Below, piece after piece: positions 11,810 to 23,145 of a DNA stretch of 64,000 bases. The notes under the pieces are model-generated. The model made no database searches. It worked only from the letters and a program-made list of their open reading frames with translations, and was not told the DNA's origin. Within the stretch, counting starts at the first letter, position 1. Every line of letters starts with the position of its first letter. A program made the position numbers and the translations under genes. The DNA comes from Phoenix dactylifera (Eukaryota > Streptophyta > Magnoliopsida > Arecales > Arecaceae), in contig NC_052395.1 of the NCBI RefSeq assembly GCF_009389715.1, forward strand, positions 4,154,001 to 4,218,000. The letters run 5' to 3'.

Positions 11810-14800
11810 ATGGCACGGCGAGGTGGTCGTGGAGCTTCCAACGCTTCCGGTCGCGGGGCCTCTCGCGCCTCCGGCCGGGAGGCCGCTGCATCTCCAACGC
11901 GCTCTCAGCAACACTCCACCGCCCCACCGCCTATTCAGACGGTCGAAGCCGCTCAGTTCGACCAGCTAGCCCAGCAGGTTCGCACCCTCGCGGAGGCGGT
12001 GCAGAATTTGCAGGGTGTGATGTCCCGGGCGCCGCAGCGGGCTCAGGAGCCGCTGCTGCCTGAGCGTTCGCCTGCTCTCCTCAACCCGCGCTCCTTCCTC
12101 TCCCATGGGGAGGAGCGCCGGCGCGAGGAGGATTCTCGAGCGCGTTCCATTCTGCCGGGACCTTCTCATCGGAGCTGCGCGGGGTACGAGAGGCGGACCC
12201 GGGCGCATTCCCAGATCCCCCAGTCCTCGAGGAACCCGCGCTCCAGTCGGTCTCCCTCCTGCCGCTCCTTGTCTCCCGCCCACCGGTCGCGCTCCCTGGA
12301 CCGGCGGGTGGACGATCTCCACCGACAACTCCAGGTCCTGAAGGGCCATTCCAAAGATCCCTTCGCCGACTTGGAGATCTCCTCCCAGCCGGCGCTAGCC
12401 TCGAGGATCCTGCGGACCCCGAATCCGCCGGGGTTCAAGATGCCGGCGATCGAGCCCTATGCGGGGCAGCGGACCCGCGGGATCACGTCGAGAGTTTCAG
12501 GACCCTTATGCTCCTCCACGGAGCATCAGATCCTCTCCTCTGCAAGGCTTTCCCAGCAACCCTCCGTGGCCCGGCAAGGGCGTGGTTCGCCGGCCTGGAG
12601 GCTAACTCAATCCAGTCCTTCGACCAGTTCACTCGCCTCTTCATCACTCATTTCGCCGTCAGTAGCCGGCGGCGACTGGTCTCCGACTCCCTCTTTGATG
12701 TTCGGCAAAACGAGGGAGAAAGCCTGCGGGATTATCTCACCCGCTTCAACAAGGCTACGCTGGAGGTCCGGAACCTGAGCCAGGAGGTAGCTCTTTCAGC
12801 CCTGAAGCGCGGCTTCCGGAAGGGCAGACTCACCTTCTCCCTGGACAAACGCCTGCCGAGGAGCTTCCCGGAGCTGTTGTCCCGGGCGAACCAGTATGCG
12901 GACGCCGAGGAGGCGGCCGCCCACCGGAGCAAGGAGGCCGCCGAGATCCCTCCAAAGCTTGGGAAGAAAAGGCGAAAAGAGGCACGCCAGAGGAGGAGCC
13001 CGACGCCCCAGCGTCGGCGCAGAAGCCCGTCGCCGGCGAGGAACCACGGCGCCCCACGCCCTCGTTCTCCGCCCCGACGTTTCAACCGGTACACCCCTCT
13101 CCTGACTCCCCGGGCCCAGATCCTTATGGAGATCAAGGGGCGGGAGGACCTCTTGGCCCCGAGACAGATGCGGAAGATCCCTGAGAGGAGGCCCTCCCGG
13201 GTGTACTGTGGGTACCACCGGGACCACGGCCACGACACCGAAGACTGCTTCCAGCTTCGGGACGAGATCGAGGCTCTCATCCGCCGGGGGCGTCTCGGAC
13301 GATATGTGAACGACCGACGTCCCCCCGCGGACCCGCGTCCGGCCGACCCGGCTCCTCCGGAGCCTCGGGAGCAGAATCGACCCGTTGCGGGCGTGATCCA
13401 CACTATCACTGGGGGCTGCTCACGGCCCGTGAGGAACGCAGGGGGCTCGGCGGAAGCGTCAGGGACGGCCATCGTAAAGAGGCAGAGGGTCGGTAATGTA
13501 ATCACCTTTTCTGATGAGGATGTAAAGGGGGTTCAGACTCCCCACGATGACGCCATGGTGATCTCCCTCACTATGGCAAACTATGATGTAAGGCGTGTTC
13601 TTGTTGATAGTGGAAGCTCAGCTGATATTTTGTTTTACGAGGCCTTCCAAAAAATGAGCTTGACCAGACAATTGTTGCACAAAACATCCACCCCCCTCAT
13701 CGGATTCACTGGTGACGCTGTCCCGGCCGAAGGAGTCGTTGAGCTGCCTGTGACTGCGGGCGTTGCACCCGCAGAAGCCACGGTGCGACTCGGGTTCTTG
13801 GTCGTCCGTGTTCCCTCGGCCTACAACGCTATCCTCGGACGACCTGGACTGAACGCCCTTCGTGCGGTGGTCTCTACGTACCACTTGCTCATGCGGTTCC
13901 CCACGGCGGCTGGGATCGGAGAGGTCCGAGGTGACCAACCGACCGCACGGCAATGTTTCCTAGCGACTCTCAAAGGGAAGAAGCCCGTGGAAGCCCTAAG
14001 CGTCGAGTCCCTTGATGCCAGAGACGAGGTGGCCTTGCGGCAGGGGGAGCCAGCCGAGGGTGTGGTCGAAGTTCCCCTCGAGGAAGGCCGCCCAGACCGG
14101 ACGGTCCGGGTCGGCGCCAATCTCGACTCGGGAGCTCGGGCCCGGTTGGTGGAATTCCTCCGAGCCAATGCCGATGTATTTGCCTGGTCGGCGGCCGATG
14201 TACCCGGGATCGACCCGAAGGTCATTTCTCACGCCCTCAACGTCGACCCGACCCACCGACCAGTAAAGCAAAAGAAGAGACACTGTGCCCCGGATCGGAT
14301 CCGGGTGGTCGACCAGGAGGTAGACAAGCTCTTGGAGGCAGGATTCATAAGGGAGGTGAGTTACCCCGAGTGGCTGGCAAATGTCGTACTTGTCCGGAAG
14401 GCGAGCGGGAAGTGGAGGATGTGCGTCGACTACACCGACCTGAACAAGGCATGCCCCAAGGATAGCTTTCCGCTTCCGCGGATAGACCAACTGGTCGACG
14501 CGACTTCCGGATATCAGCTGCTGTCTTTCATGGACGCCTTCTCCGGCTACAACCAGATAATGATGGCCCCACAGGACGAGGAGAAAACTGCTTTTATAAC
14601 AGACCGGGGGTTGTACTGCTACAAGGTGATGCCTTTCGGTCTGAAGAATGCTGGCGCCACTTACCAGCGCCTCGTCAACAAAATCTTTAAAGAGCAAATC
14701 GGCCGGAACATGGAGGTGTACGTGGACGATATGCTGGTGAAGAGCCGCCATGCAGATCAGCACATCGCGGACCTGGAGGAGACTTTCACCACCTTGCGGA

Positions 14801-15018
14801 AGTTTCGCATGAAGCTGAACCCGGCGAAGTGCGCCTTCGGCGCTTCGGCCGGGAGGTTCCTTGGTTTCATTGTCAATCAGCGGGGTATCGAAGCAAACCC
14901 GGACAAAATCAAGGCTATCCAAGGACACTCCGGGCGGCATGTATCCCTCGGTCCACGTATCTCCGCTCGCGCCCAGGCCGCATCCGCCTCGAAGAACGTG
15001 CGTATCGCGGCCGCTTAA
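11810..15018 (+). pseudogene. Tat gag-protease-reverse transcriptase, frameshifted and truncated
   Basis: Gag starts at 11810 (MARRGGRG). The frame shifts by one base near 12470, and the open frame continues through gag (ARAWFAGLEANSI), a His-rich knuckle CGYHRDHGHDTEDC typical of Tat gag (about 13205), protease VDSGSSADILF (about 13600), and RT with CVDYTDLNKACPKDSFPLP, MPFGLKNAGATYQR and the catalytic YVDD at about 14719-14730. Family sequence stops after KIKAIQ near 14925. The next 30 residues are unrelated and end in a stop at 15018, so RNase H and integrase are absent. The break lies just before the 121-bp array. Apart from the one-base loss and the truncation, the reading is clean. Confidence 0.9.
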
Positions 15019-15183
15019 CTGACACTCCTTGCAAGCAGCAACTGGCGGCCCGATTTTCCAGGTAACGCTTCAATTAGCATTTAATGCCCTTCTGGTGTTC
15101 CCCAGGTGACGCTTGGAGAGGAGGAGAAACACGATCGTAGCTGGACACGGAGAAATCCCGTCGAGTGGCAAGCGACAGGCGCG

Positions 15184-16527
15184 TGGCCAACGAGCGGAAT
15201 TTCCCGAGGCTCGGCCCTCGGATGCCAGGCTAACCCGATGACCATCCCGGGAGCAGACTAGCCTGAAGCCCCGACCGGTCGCCTCGGCTTGCGCCAGCCT
15301 TGGCCGACCAACGAGCGGAATTTTCCGAGGCTCGGCCCTCGGATGCCAGGCTAACCCGATGATCATCCCGGGAGCAGACTAGCCTGAAGCCCCGACCGGT
15401 CGCCTCGGCTTGCGCCAGCCTTGGCCGACCAACGAGCGGAATTTTCCGAGGCTCGGCCCTCGGACGCCAGGCTAACCCGATGACCATCCCGGGAGCAGAC
15501 TAGCCTGAAGCCCCGACCAGTCGCCTCGGCTTGCGCCAGCCTTGGCCGACCAACGAGCGGAATTTTCCGAGGCTCGGCCCTCGGATGCCAGGCTAACCCG
15601 ACGATCATCCCGGGAGCAGACTAGCCTGAAGCCCCGACCGGTCGCCTCGGCTTGCGCCAGCCTTGGCCGACCAACGAGCGGAATTTTCCGAGGCTCGGCC
15701 CTCAGATGCCAGGCTAACCCGATGATCATCCCGGGAGCAGACTAGCCTGAAGCCCCGACCGGTCGCCTCGGCTTGCGCTAGCCTTGGCCGACCAACGAGC
15801 GGAATTTCCCGAGGCTCGGCCCTCGGATGCCAGGCTAACCCGATGATCATCCCGGGAGCAGACTAGCCTGAAGCCCCGACCGGTCGCCTCGGCTTGCGCC
15901 AGCCTTGGCCGACCAACGAGCGGAATTTCCCGAGGCTCGGCCCTCGGATGCCAGGCTAACCCGATGATCATCCCGGGAGCAGACTAGCCTGAAGCCCCGA
16001 CCGGTCGCCTCGGCTTGCGCCAGCCTTGGCCGACCAACGAGCGGAATTTTCCGAGGCTCGGCCCTCGGATGCCAGGCTAACCCGATGACCATCCCGGGAG
16101 CAGACTAGCCTGAAGCCCCGACCGGTCGCCTCGGCTTGCGCCAGCCTTGGCCGACCAACGAGCGGAATTTTTCGAGGCTCGGCCCTCGGATGCCAGGCTA
16201 ACCCGATGATCATCCCGGGAGCAGACTAGCCTGAAGCCCCGACCGGTCGCCTCGGCTTGCGCCAGCCTTGGCCGACCAACGAGCGAAATTTCCCGAGGCT
16301 CGGCCCTCGGATGCCAGGCTAACCCGATGATCATCCCGGGAGCAGACTAGCCTGAAGCCCCGACCGATCGTCTCGGCTTGCGCCAGCCTTGGCCGACCAA
16401 CGAGCGGAATTTTCCGAGGCTCGGCCCTCAGATGCCAGGCTAACCCGATGATCATCCCGGGAGCAGACTAGCCTGAAGCCCCGACCGGTCGCCTCGGCTT
16501 GCGCCAGCCTTGGCCGACCAACGAGCG
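15184..16527 (+). repeat. 121-bp tandem array in the Tat element, about 11 units
   Basis: The anchor CGAGCGGAATTT occurs at 15191, 15312 and every 121 bases up to 16522, which is eleven exact periods (1331 bases). Units differ by a few substitutions only. Each unit contains CATCCCGGGAGCAGACTAGC and GCGCCAGCCTTGGCCGACC. Because 121 is not a multiple of three and few stops occur, spurious overlapping open frames of about 81 codons appear on the minus strand; they are not genes. The last unit runs directly into the 46-bp array at their shared core. Confidence 0.97.
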
Positions 16528-17680
16528 GAATTTCCTGAGGCCTAACCCTCGGATGCCTGGCTTAGAGCCGGAAGAATTTCCTGAGGCCTAACCCTCGGAT
16601 GCCTGGCTTAGCGCCGGAAGAATTTCCTGAGGCCTAACCCTCGGATGCCTGGCCTAGCGCCGGACGAATTTTCTGAGGCCTAACCCTCGGATGCCTGGCT
16701 TAGCGCCGGAAGAATTTTCTGAGGCCTAGCCCTCGGATGCCTGGCCTAGCGTCGGAAGAATTTCCTGAGGCCTAACCCTCGGATGCCTGGCTTAGCGCCG
16801 GAAGAATTTTCTGAGGCCTAACCCTCGGATGCCTGGCTTAGCGCCGGAAGAATTTTCTGAGGCCTAACCCTCGGATGCCTGGCCTAGCGCCGGACGAATT
16901 TCCTGAGGCCTAACCCTCGGATGCCTGGCTTAGCGCCGGAAGAATTTTCTGAGGCCTAGCCCTCGGATGCCTGGCTTAGCGCCGGAAGAATTTCCTGAGG
17001 CCTAACCCTCGGATGCCTGGCTTAGCGCCGGAAGAATTTCCTGAGGCCTAACCCTCGGATGCCTGGCTTAGCGCCGGAAGAATTTTCTGAGGCCTAACCC
17101 TCGGATGCCTGGCCTAGCGCCGGACGAATTTCCTGAGGCCTAACCCTTGGATGCCTGGCTTAGCGCCGGAAGAATTTTCTGAGGCCTAGCCCTCGGATGC
17201 CTGGCCTAGCGTCGGAAGAATTTCCTGAGGCCTAACCCTCGGATGCCTGGCTTAGCGCCGGAAGAATTTTCTGAGGCCTAACCCTCGGATGCCTGGCTTA
17301 GCGCCGGAGGAATTTCCTGAGGCCTAACCCTCGGATGCCTGGCCTAGCGCCGGACGAATTTTCTGAGGCCTAACCCTCGGATGCCTGGCTTAGCGCCGGA
17401 AGAATTTTCTGAGGCCTAGCCCTCGGATGCCTGGCCTAGCGTCGGAAGAATTTCCTGAGGCCTAACCCTCGGATGCCTGGCTTAGCGCCGGAAGAATTTC
17501 TTCCGGCGGCCTAGCCCTCGGATGCCTGGCCTAGCGTCGGAAGAATTTCCTGAGGCCTAACCCTCGGATGCCTGGCTTAGCGCCGGAAGAATTTTCTGAG
17601 GCCTAACCCTCGGATGCCTGGCTTAGCGCCGGAAGAATCTCCTGAGGCCTAACCCTCGGATGCCTGGCCTAGCGCCGGAA
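16528..17680 (+). repeat. 46-bp tandem array, 25 units, with 5-unit higher-order structure
   Basis: Units begin GAATTT(C/T)CTGAGGCCTA at 16528, 16574, 16620 and so on, to 17635. One irregular unit at 17494 is 49 bases. Diagnostic variants recur every fifth unit. The ending CCTAGCGCCGGAC occurs in units 3, 8, 13 and 18, and the G variant CCTAGCCCTCGG in units 5, 10, 15 and 20. The array therefore has a 230-bp higher-order period. The first 42 bases align with the core of the 121-bp unit, so the two arrays share an origin. Confidence 0.95.
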
Positions 17681-17855
17681 GAACTTCGAGAGTCAGGAGT
17701 CGGCGAGACGCTACCAAGAGTTAAAAAGAGGAAGGACGAAAGTGAAATGAAGAAACACTCTGTTTGTATTAACTTTCATTGCTTCAGGGCCGAGACCCAT
17801 ACAACATGGCAAAACGCCAACATACAAAGAAAAGATCAAAGAAAAGTACAGAGGG

Positions 17856-20232
17856 TCAGCTTGGAGGAGCCCCTGGGTCGGGAACGTCGGGCACGTCCGC
17901 AAGGGGTAGGGAGGCGGCAGGAGAATCAGCAGGCAATGGCGCCGGAGGGGAGTCGAGGAGGGAGACCCCACTCAGGTCAAGCCCGGGGTATTTAGCCGAC
18001 ACCCTTGCCAAGCCTTCATCGAAGCCTAAGACAAAGGAGTCGGACCCCGCGTCCGACATGTCACGGACGAACTCGTCGGACTGACGATAAGCCTGTACCG
18101 CCTCCGACATGTCACGGGTGAATTCGGCGGACTGACGATAGGCCTGTACCGCCAGACGCCCGATTTCCGCGCTCTTCTCGGCCAGTGCTGCCTCTGCTCG
18201 CTCCGTAATCTGAGCCTTTGCCTCCATGACCTTCGCCACAATCCGGTCGTCCGCCTCGGAGGAGACCCTCAGCAGATCAGCCCGAGCCTCCTTGTGCTTC
18301 ACCTCGGCAGCAATGCGAGCAGCCTCAGCCTCTTCCAGGCGCGAACGAAGCTCCTGGTCGCTCGCGCGGGACCCCTCCAAGGCCGACTCCAATTCGCCCA
18401 GCTTGGCTTCAAGAGACCGGGTTCGGTTGCGGGCGTTGTCGGCTGACTGCTGGGCCTTCTCCCACCTCTCCCGGAAGTCGGCAGCCTTCCGGGACTGCTT
18501 TTTGGCCCGCTCCTCCGCCTTCCTGATCTCGCCCTCGAGACTCGAGACGACCTTGAGTTGCTCTTGAGTCTCCAACAGTTGCCTCTCGAGGGCAGCGAAG
18601 CCGAGTACCCGCTCTTCAGCCACCTGGAGCCTCGTCTCGAGGTCCCCGGTCGTCCTCCCCGCCGTAGCTTGGCCTCCCTCCTCTACAGCCTTCAGTTGGC
18701 TCTCGGCCCTCGCCAGAAGCCTCGCCTGTTCCTCGTGGCTCTCCTCCAGACGGATCATGTACTGAGCGAGCTAAGAAACAGAAAAAATGAGGGCGTCAGG
18801 CGGGGATCATCAATAGAGCCTATAAATGACGAAAGCGACCAAAAGGACACTCACCGACATGAGACAGACGCAGCTGGCAGCTCCGACGTCAGGGATCCCC
18901 ATCTGCCGGACCCGCCTATGGTCGCTCTCCAGCAGCACCGTCTCGATGAGGTTTCGGGCGTCGGCGAAAGTGAAGGTTGACCCAGACTTCGCCCCGGAGC
19001 CGGACGGTGGTTCTGCAGCCTTACCCTTACCCATCGCTTGGGGAAGAGCCATGCTGACCGTGCTCGGGGCGGGGGCCGCTCCAGGAATCGACAGGGTCCC
19101 GCTCGGCCGAGGCCTCGGCGTGCCCCTCCTTCTCGTATCGTCCGAAGCCGACCGAGTCGAAGGCCGGGCTGGGGATCGATCGCGTCCGACCCGGCCGTCT
19201 CGGGCGCGCCCGGGTGACACCTCCGGAGAAGCAGTAGTCTCATCACCAGAGGGCTGATGCGGTGTCAATTGTCGGTCTGAGCCCGCAGCGTCCCCCTGAT
19301 CGTTGGGCCCTGAGCCGTCTGTCGGCATCGGAGTCGCCTGCTGGCGGGACTTCTTCGCCGGGGGGACCCCGCTCGGAGGAGTCCGTTTCTTCTTCCGGAC
19401 CGCTTCCAGTAGGGACACCCTACTGACAGCCTTTGCCTTGTCCGACCGCATGACGTCGTCGATTTCTGCAAAAAGGACGGGGTGGTTAGAAACTGAGAAA
19501 CTGATGGAAGGAAGAAACGGAAGAGGAGAAAAGAGCTGAAAAAGAAGAAGCGGTGGCAGGCTCACGGTCGACGGGCATCGAGCTCAGACCGACGTTCACC
19601 AAAGTATCCTCGGAAATAAGGCGAGCCACCGGGGGGAGCCGGCCCTCGGCGACCAACCCCTTCAAGACGGCGACGCCATTGGATTCCTCCCTCGACAACC
19701 TCGATAGGCCAATCGGGGACTTCATCGGCGTCTCCCAGGTTGCCCCGATTTCCCAAGAGGGATCTACGTCGATGAAGAAGAAACGCTCCTTCCAGCCATG
19801 AATGGAGGAAGGAGCCTCCTTGACGAGGCCGCACCCTCGCCGCGCCGCAAAGCACCACCACCCTCTGTCCTGGGGGTGGCCGTTCAGGCCGTAGCATTCC
19901 CAAAAGACATTCAGGGTGGCGGGGACCTCGTGCATGCGGCAGAGAATCTGGAAGGCCGTCAGGGCGCGCCATGAGTTCGGCACCAGTTGCGTCGGCGCCA
20001 CTCTTAAACCCCGAAGCACCTGCACGACTAAGTCCGAGGGGGGAAAGCGGAACCCGGCCTGGAGGATGCCCTCATTGATGGCGACCTTCCCTGGAGGAGG
20101 ATGGGACATCCTCTCCTCAGGCCCCGGGAGCGTAACGTTGCAGGCTTCGGGAAGGTGGTACCGAGCCACGAACCTATCTAAGTCTTCGGAGGCCAGCTCC
20201 GACTGAATGCGGTCCGCTCTCACTTCGTCCAT
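17856..20232 (-). CDS. Antisense extra gene of the Tat element: Transposase_28-like domain plus coiled coil, three exons
   Basis: On the minus strand the exons are 20232-19566, 19465-18855 and 18770-17856. The introns have GT-AG ends (GTGAGCCTG...TTTTTGCAG, 100 bases; GTGAGTGTCC...TTTCTTAG, 84 bases). The exon phases agree, giving 2193 bases, 731 codons including the stop, with no internal stop. Exon 1 (MDEVRADRIQSE, then LVPNSWRALTAFQIL and GWKERFFFIDVD) matches the family called putative gypsy-type transposon protein (Transposase_28). Exon 2 is a basic, Pro/Ser-rich linker. Exon 3 is a long coiled coil with a duplicated VQAYRQS-EF-RDMS segment. Extra antisense genes between pol and the 3' LTR are known in Tat-lineage elements, but their function is not established. 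It converges on gag-pol across the tandem arrays. Confidence 0.82.
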
Positions 20233-20494
20233 ACCTAATGGCCAGTGAATCTACGGTCAGGACGGGGTCAAGAAGGGGGAAAGGACCGGAACGACTGGAG
20301 TACACTAATACGGAAGGAGAAAGTATGGAGAGCCCTAAATTGAAGAATGGGGCAACTCACCGGAAGGGAAGGAAGAACGGCTCCGAGAGCGTCAAAGGAG
20401 GAGCGAGCGAACAGTCCGACGACAACGACAGCAGCACAAGGGAGAAACTCGAAGATGCCTGTGAAGAGAAGAGCGGACGGGGGAGGGCCCCCGG

Positions 20495-20501
20495 TTAAAT
20501 A
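20495..20501 (-). promoter_or_regulatory. Candidate TATA box of the antisense gene
   Basis: Minus-strand TATTTAA in a GC-rich surround (CACCTATTTAACCGGG), 263 bases upstream of the antisense start codon at 20232. It is the only TATA-like site between the start codon and the 3' LTR that I noticed. Promoter use is inferred from position. Confidence 0.45.
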
Positions 20502-20767
20502 GGTGGAAAGGCGGGTGACGCCTCGGTGACGCCAGAGGACGCTTGGCTGCCGAAGGATCGCTCGCGCCCCAAAGGCGAATCGACGCCATTAAGGAAGGAT
20601 GTCCGCCGAAATCTGCAGACTGCCAGATCAGCGACAACCGCTATACGCCATAAAGGAGGCGGGGAGCTCGAAGCGCGCGCGCCTTTCCGAGGGATGGCGG
20701 CAATCTCGAAGCATCACTCCCTTCACCCGTTCCCCTCCTGGTTCCAGGCTCGGAAGTGGGGGGCTAC

Positions 20768-21644
20768 TGTTACGGGGGAACTTAGCCGCCACGCCCCACG
20801 TGACCGGCACGCGCACCCAGGAAGACTACGGCAGTCCCTTGATCCAGTAATCCGACCCCGAGTCGGATATCTTCGGCTCCACAGCCTGACCCCGAGTCGG
20901 CTGCCCCTTGATCCCGCTGTCCGACCCCAAGTCGGATATCTTCGGCTTCGCAGCCCGACCCCGAGTCGGCTGCCCCTAGATCCAGCTGTCCGACCCCGAG
21001 TCGGATATCTTCGGCTTCGCAGCCCGACCCCGAGTCGGCTGTCCCTTGATCCAGCAGTCCGACCCCGAGTCGGATATCTTCGGCTTCGCAGCCCGACCCC
21101 GAGTCGGCTGCCCCTTGATCCAGCAGTCCGACCCCGAGTCGGTAATCTCTCGACAACGACAGGCTGTTCCCCTGAAGCACGCCGCGGCCCTCTGCTCCAC
21201 TACTCCCTGCAACGGTCGTATCCGGCGCTGCTCCACGATCCCCTGTAACAGCCGTACAAAGCGGAGCTCCACTACGCCCTGTCATGGCCGTACCCAGCGC
21301 TGCCCCACGACGCCCTGTAACGGCCATGTCAGTGGCAGCTCCATCGTGCTACACGATGACCAACCCCCCAGAAGGACCCCCCAGCCTGGTATATATGCGG
21401 CTGGGGGGAGAAGGGGGGAGGTAAGAAAAGGTTTTCCAGAGCATTCTCTTACCTGCTACTGCTATCTCTCCTTCTCCTTCAATCCTCTCTGACTTGATCG
21501 TCGGAGGGCCCCCACTACCCCAGTGGTGGTGCGAGGCTTGCTTGCAGGTTTTCCGGTGGAAGGTGGAGCGCAACCAACCCAACTCCAAGGGAACCCCGTT
21601 CACACCGCTGTGCCAATCGTTCTCGGTTTGGACCACTAGTAACA
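20768..21644 (+). repeat. Tat element, 3' LTR
   Basis: 877 bases, nearly identical to 10905-11769. The main difference is a GA-rich insertion of about 10 bases near 21410. Preceded by the polypurine tract GGAAGTGGGGGGCTAC. Confidence 0.93.
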
Positions 21645-21649
21645 CCAGG

Positions 21650-23145
21650 GAATGACTGAAACTGCCAACAACTGCTCATCTGGAAAGCTTAATTTCATTA
21701 ATGGGCACCTCATTTGCTCTTGATTGCCCCTCTAATCTAGACAAGTGATCTGCCACCACATTCTCCATGCCTCTCTTGTCTTGAATCTCAAGATCAAATT
21801 CTTGAAGCAACAGCACCCACCGAATCAAGCGCAGTTTGGCATCTTTCTTTTTCAGCAAATACTTGATTGTTGAATGGTCCGTATATACGATCACCTTGGA
21901 ACCTACAAGATAAGATCAAAACTTGTCAAAAGCAAACACAACAGCAAGCTATTCTTTTTCAGTAGTTGCATAATTCAACTGTGCATTATTTAAAACTCTA
22001 CTAGCATAATATAAAACATGCAACTTTCTGTCTTTTCTCTGGCCTAGAACAGCACCCAAAGCCAAATCACTAGCATCACATATTAGCTCAAAAGGCAAAT
22101 TCCAATCTGGGGCTGCCATAATTGGTGCTGACACCAACTCTTGCTTCAACCTGTTAAAAGCATTCAAACAGTCCTTATCAAAATCAAACACAACATCCTT
22201 ATTCAACAGATTACAAAGAGGTTTAGAAATTTTAGAGAAATCCTTAATAAAATGCCGATAAAATTCTGCGTGACCAAGAAAACTTCTGACTTCCTTAACA
22301 TTTGTAGGTGGTGGCAATTTTTCAATAATTTCTATTTTTGCTCGGTCCACCTCAAGGCCTCTTGCTGAAATTTTGTGGCCTAAAACAATATCTTCCTGCA
22401 CTATAAAATGACATTTCTCCCAATTCAAGCCCAACTTGGTCTCCTCATAGTGCTGCAAAACTCGAGACAAGTTATCTAAACAACTATCAAAAGAAGATTC
22501 AAAAATAGAAAAATCATCCATGAAAACCTCCATGATCTTGTCAACAAAATCAGAGAAAATAGCTATCATGCAACGTTGGAATGTAGCAGGTGCATGACAC
22601 AAACCGAAAGGCATCCTATGGAATGCAAAAGTACCATAAGGACAAGTGAAGGTGGTCTTTTCTTGGTCTTCGGAGGATATAGAAATCTGGTTATACCCTA
22701 AATAACTATCTAGAAAAAAGTAATACACATACCTAGCAAGTCTCTCAAGCACCTGATCAAGAAAAGGTAAAGAAAGATGATCCTTACGGATAACACTATT
22801 AAGTTTCCTATAATCTATGCAGACTCTCCACCCAGTTACTATCCTAGTGAAAATTAATTCATTATTTTCATTATGCACCACAGTCATCCCACCCTTTTTA
22901 GGTACTACTTGCACTAGACTAATCCATGAACTATCAGATATAGGATAAATAATCCCCGCATCTAACCATTTAAGAACTTCAGCAATAACTACTTCTTTCA
23001 TGTTAGGATTTAACCATCTCTGATTTTCAACAATAGGTTTATAGTTACCCTCCATTAAAATTCTATGCATACACAATGAAGGGCTAATTCCTCTAAGGTC
23101 TGATATAGCCCATCCTATGATTTTTTTTTCGATCTCAAAATACAC
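21650..23145 (-). pseudogene. Athila 1 reverse transcriptase and RNase H, decayed
   Basis: The minus-strand reading shows RT ([53 protein letters not shown] and the catalytic FMDD) from 23145 down. RNase H follows ([28 protein letters not shown], then [13 protein letters not shown] after a break near 21900-21950), then the start of the pol linker. It joins the integrase piece at 10899 once the Tat element is removed. A stop in RNase H and several substitutions show decay. Confidence 0.85.

Larger units (their letters stand above)
10905..21644 (+). mobile_element. Tat-lineage Ty3/gypsy element, non-autonomous, GC-rich
   Basis: Bounded by direct LTRs (10905-11769 and 20768-21644) starting TGTTACGGGGG and ending AGTAACA, with target duplication CCAGG at 10900-10904 and 21645-21649. 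Order: 5' LTR, primer site TGGCGCTAGAGAAAGGG (11772-11788), gag-protease-RT, 121-bp array, 46-bp array, an antisense three-exon gene, polypurine tract (GGAAGTGGGGGGC), 3' LTR. RNase H and integrase are missing. I count about seven substitutions and a few small indels between the LTRs, so the insertion is recent. It moved although it could not encode an integrase. The base composition is far richer in GC than the surrounding Athila. Confidence 0.93.

Noticed and set aside
12732-14940. Minus-strand open frames of 200-314 codons opposite Tat gag-pol
   Set aside because: GC-rich shadow frames of a clear gag-protease-RT on the plus strand, without domains.
15070-16455. Many overlapping minus-strand open frames of about 81-85 codons
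   Set aside because: They repeat every 121 bases with the array and change frame each time; they are products of the tandem repeat, not genes.
16528-17680. CRISPR-like array
   Set aside because: Units are contiguous without spacers and lie inside a plant retrotransposon.
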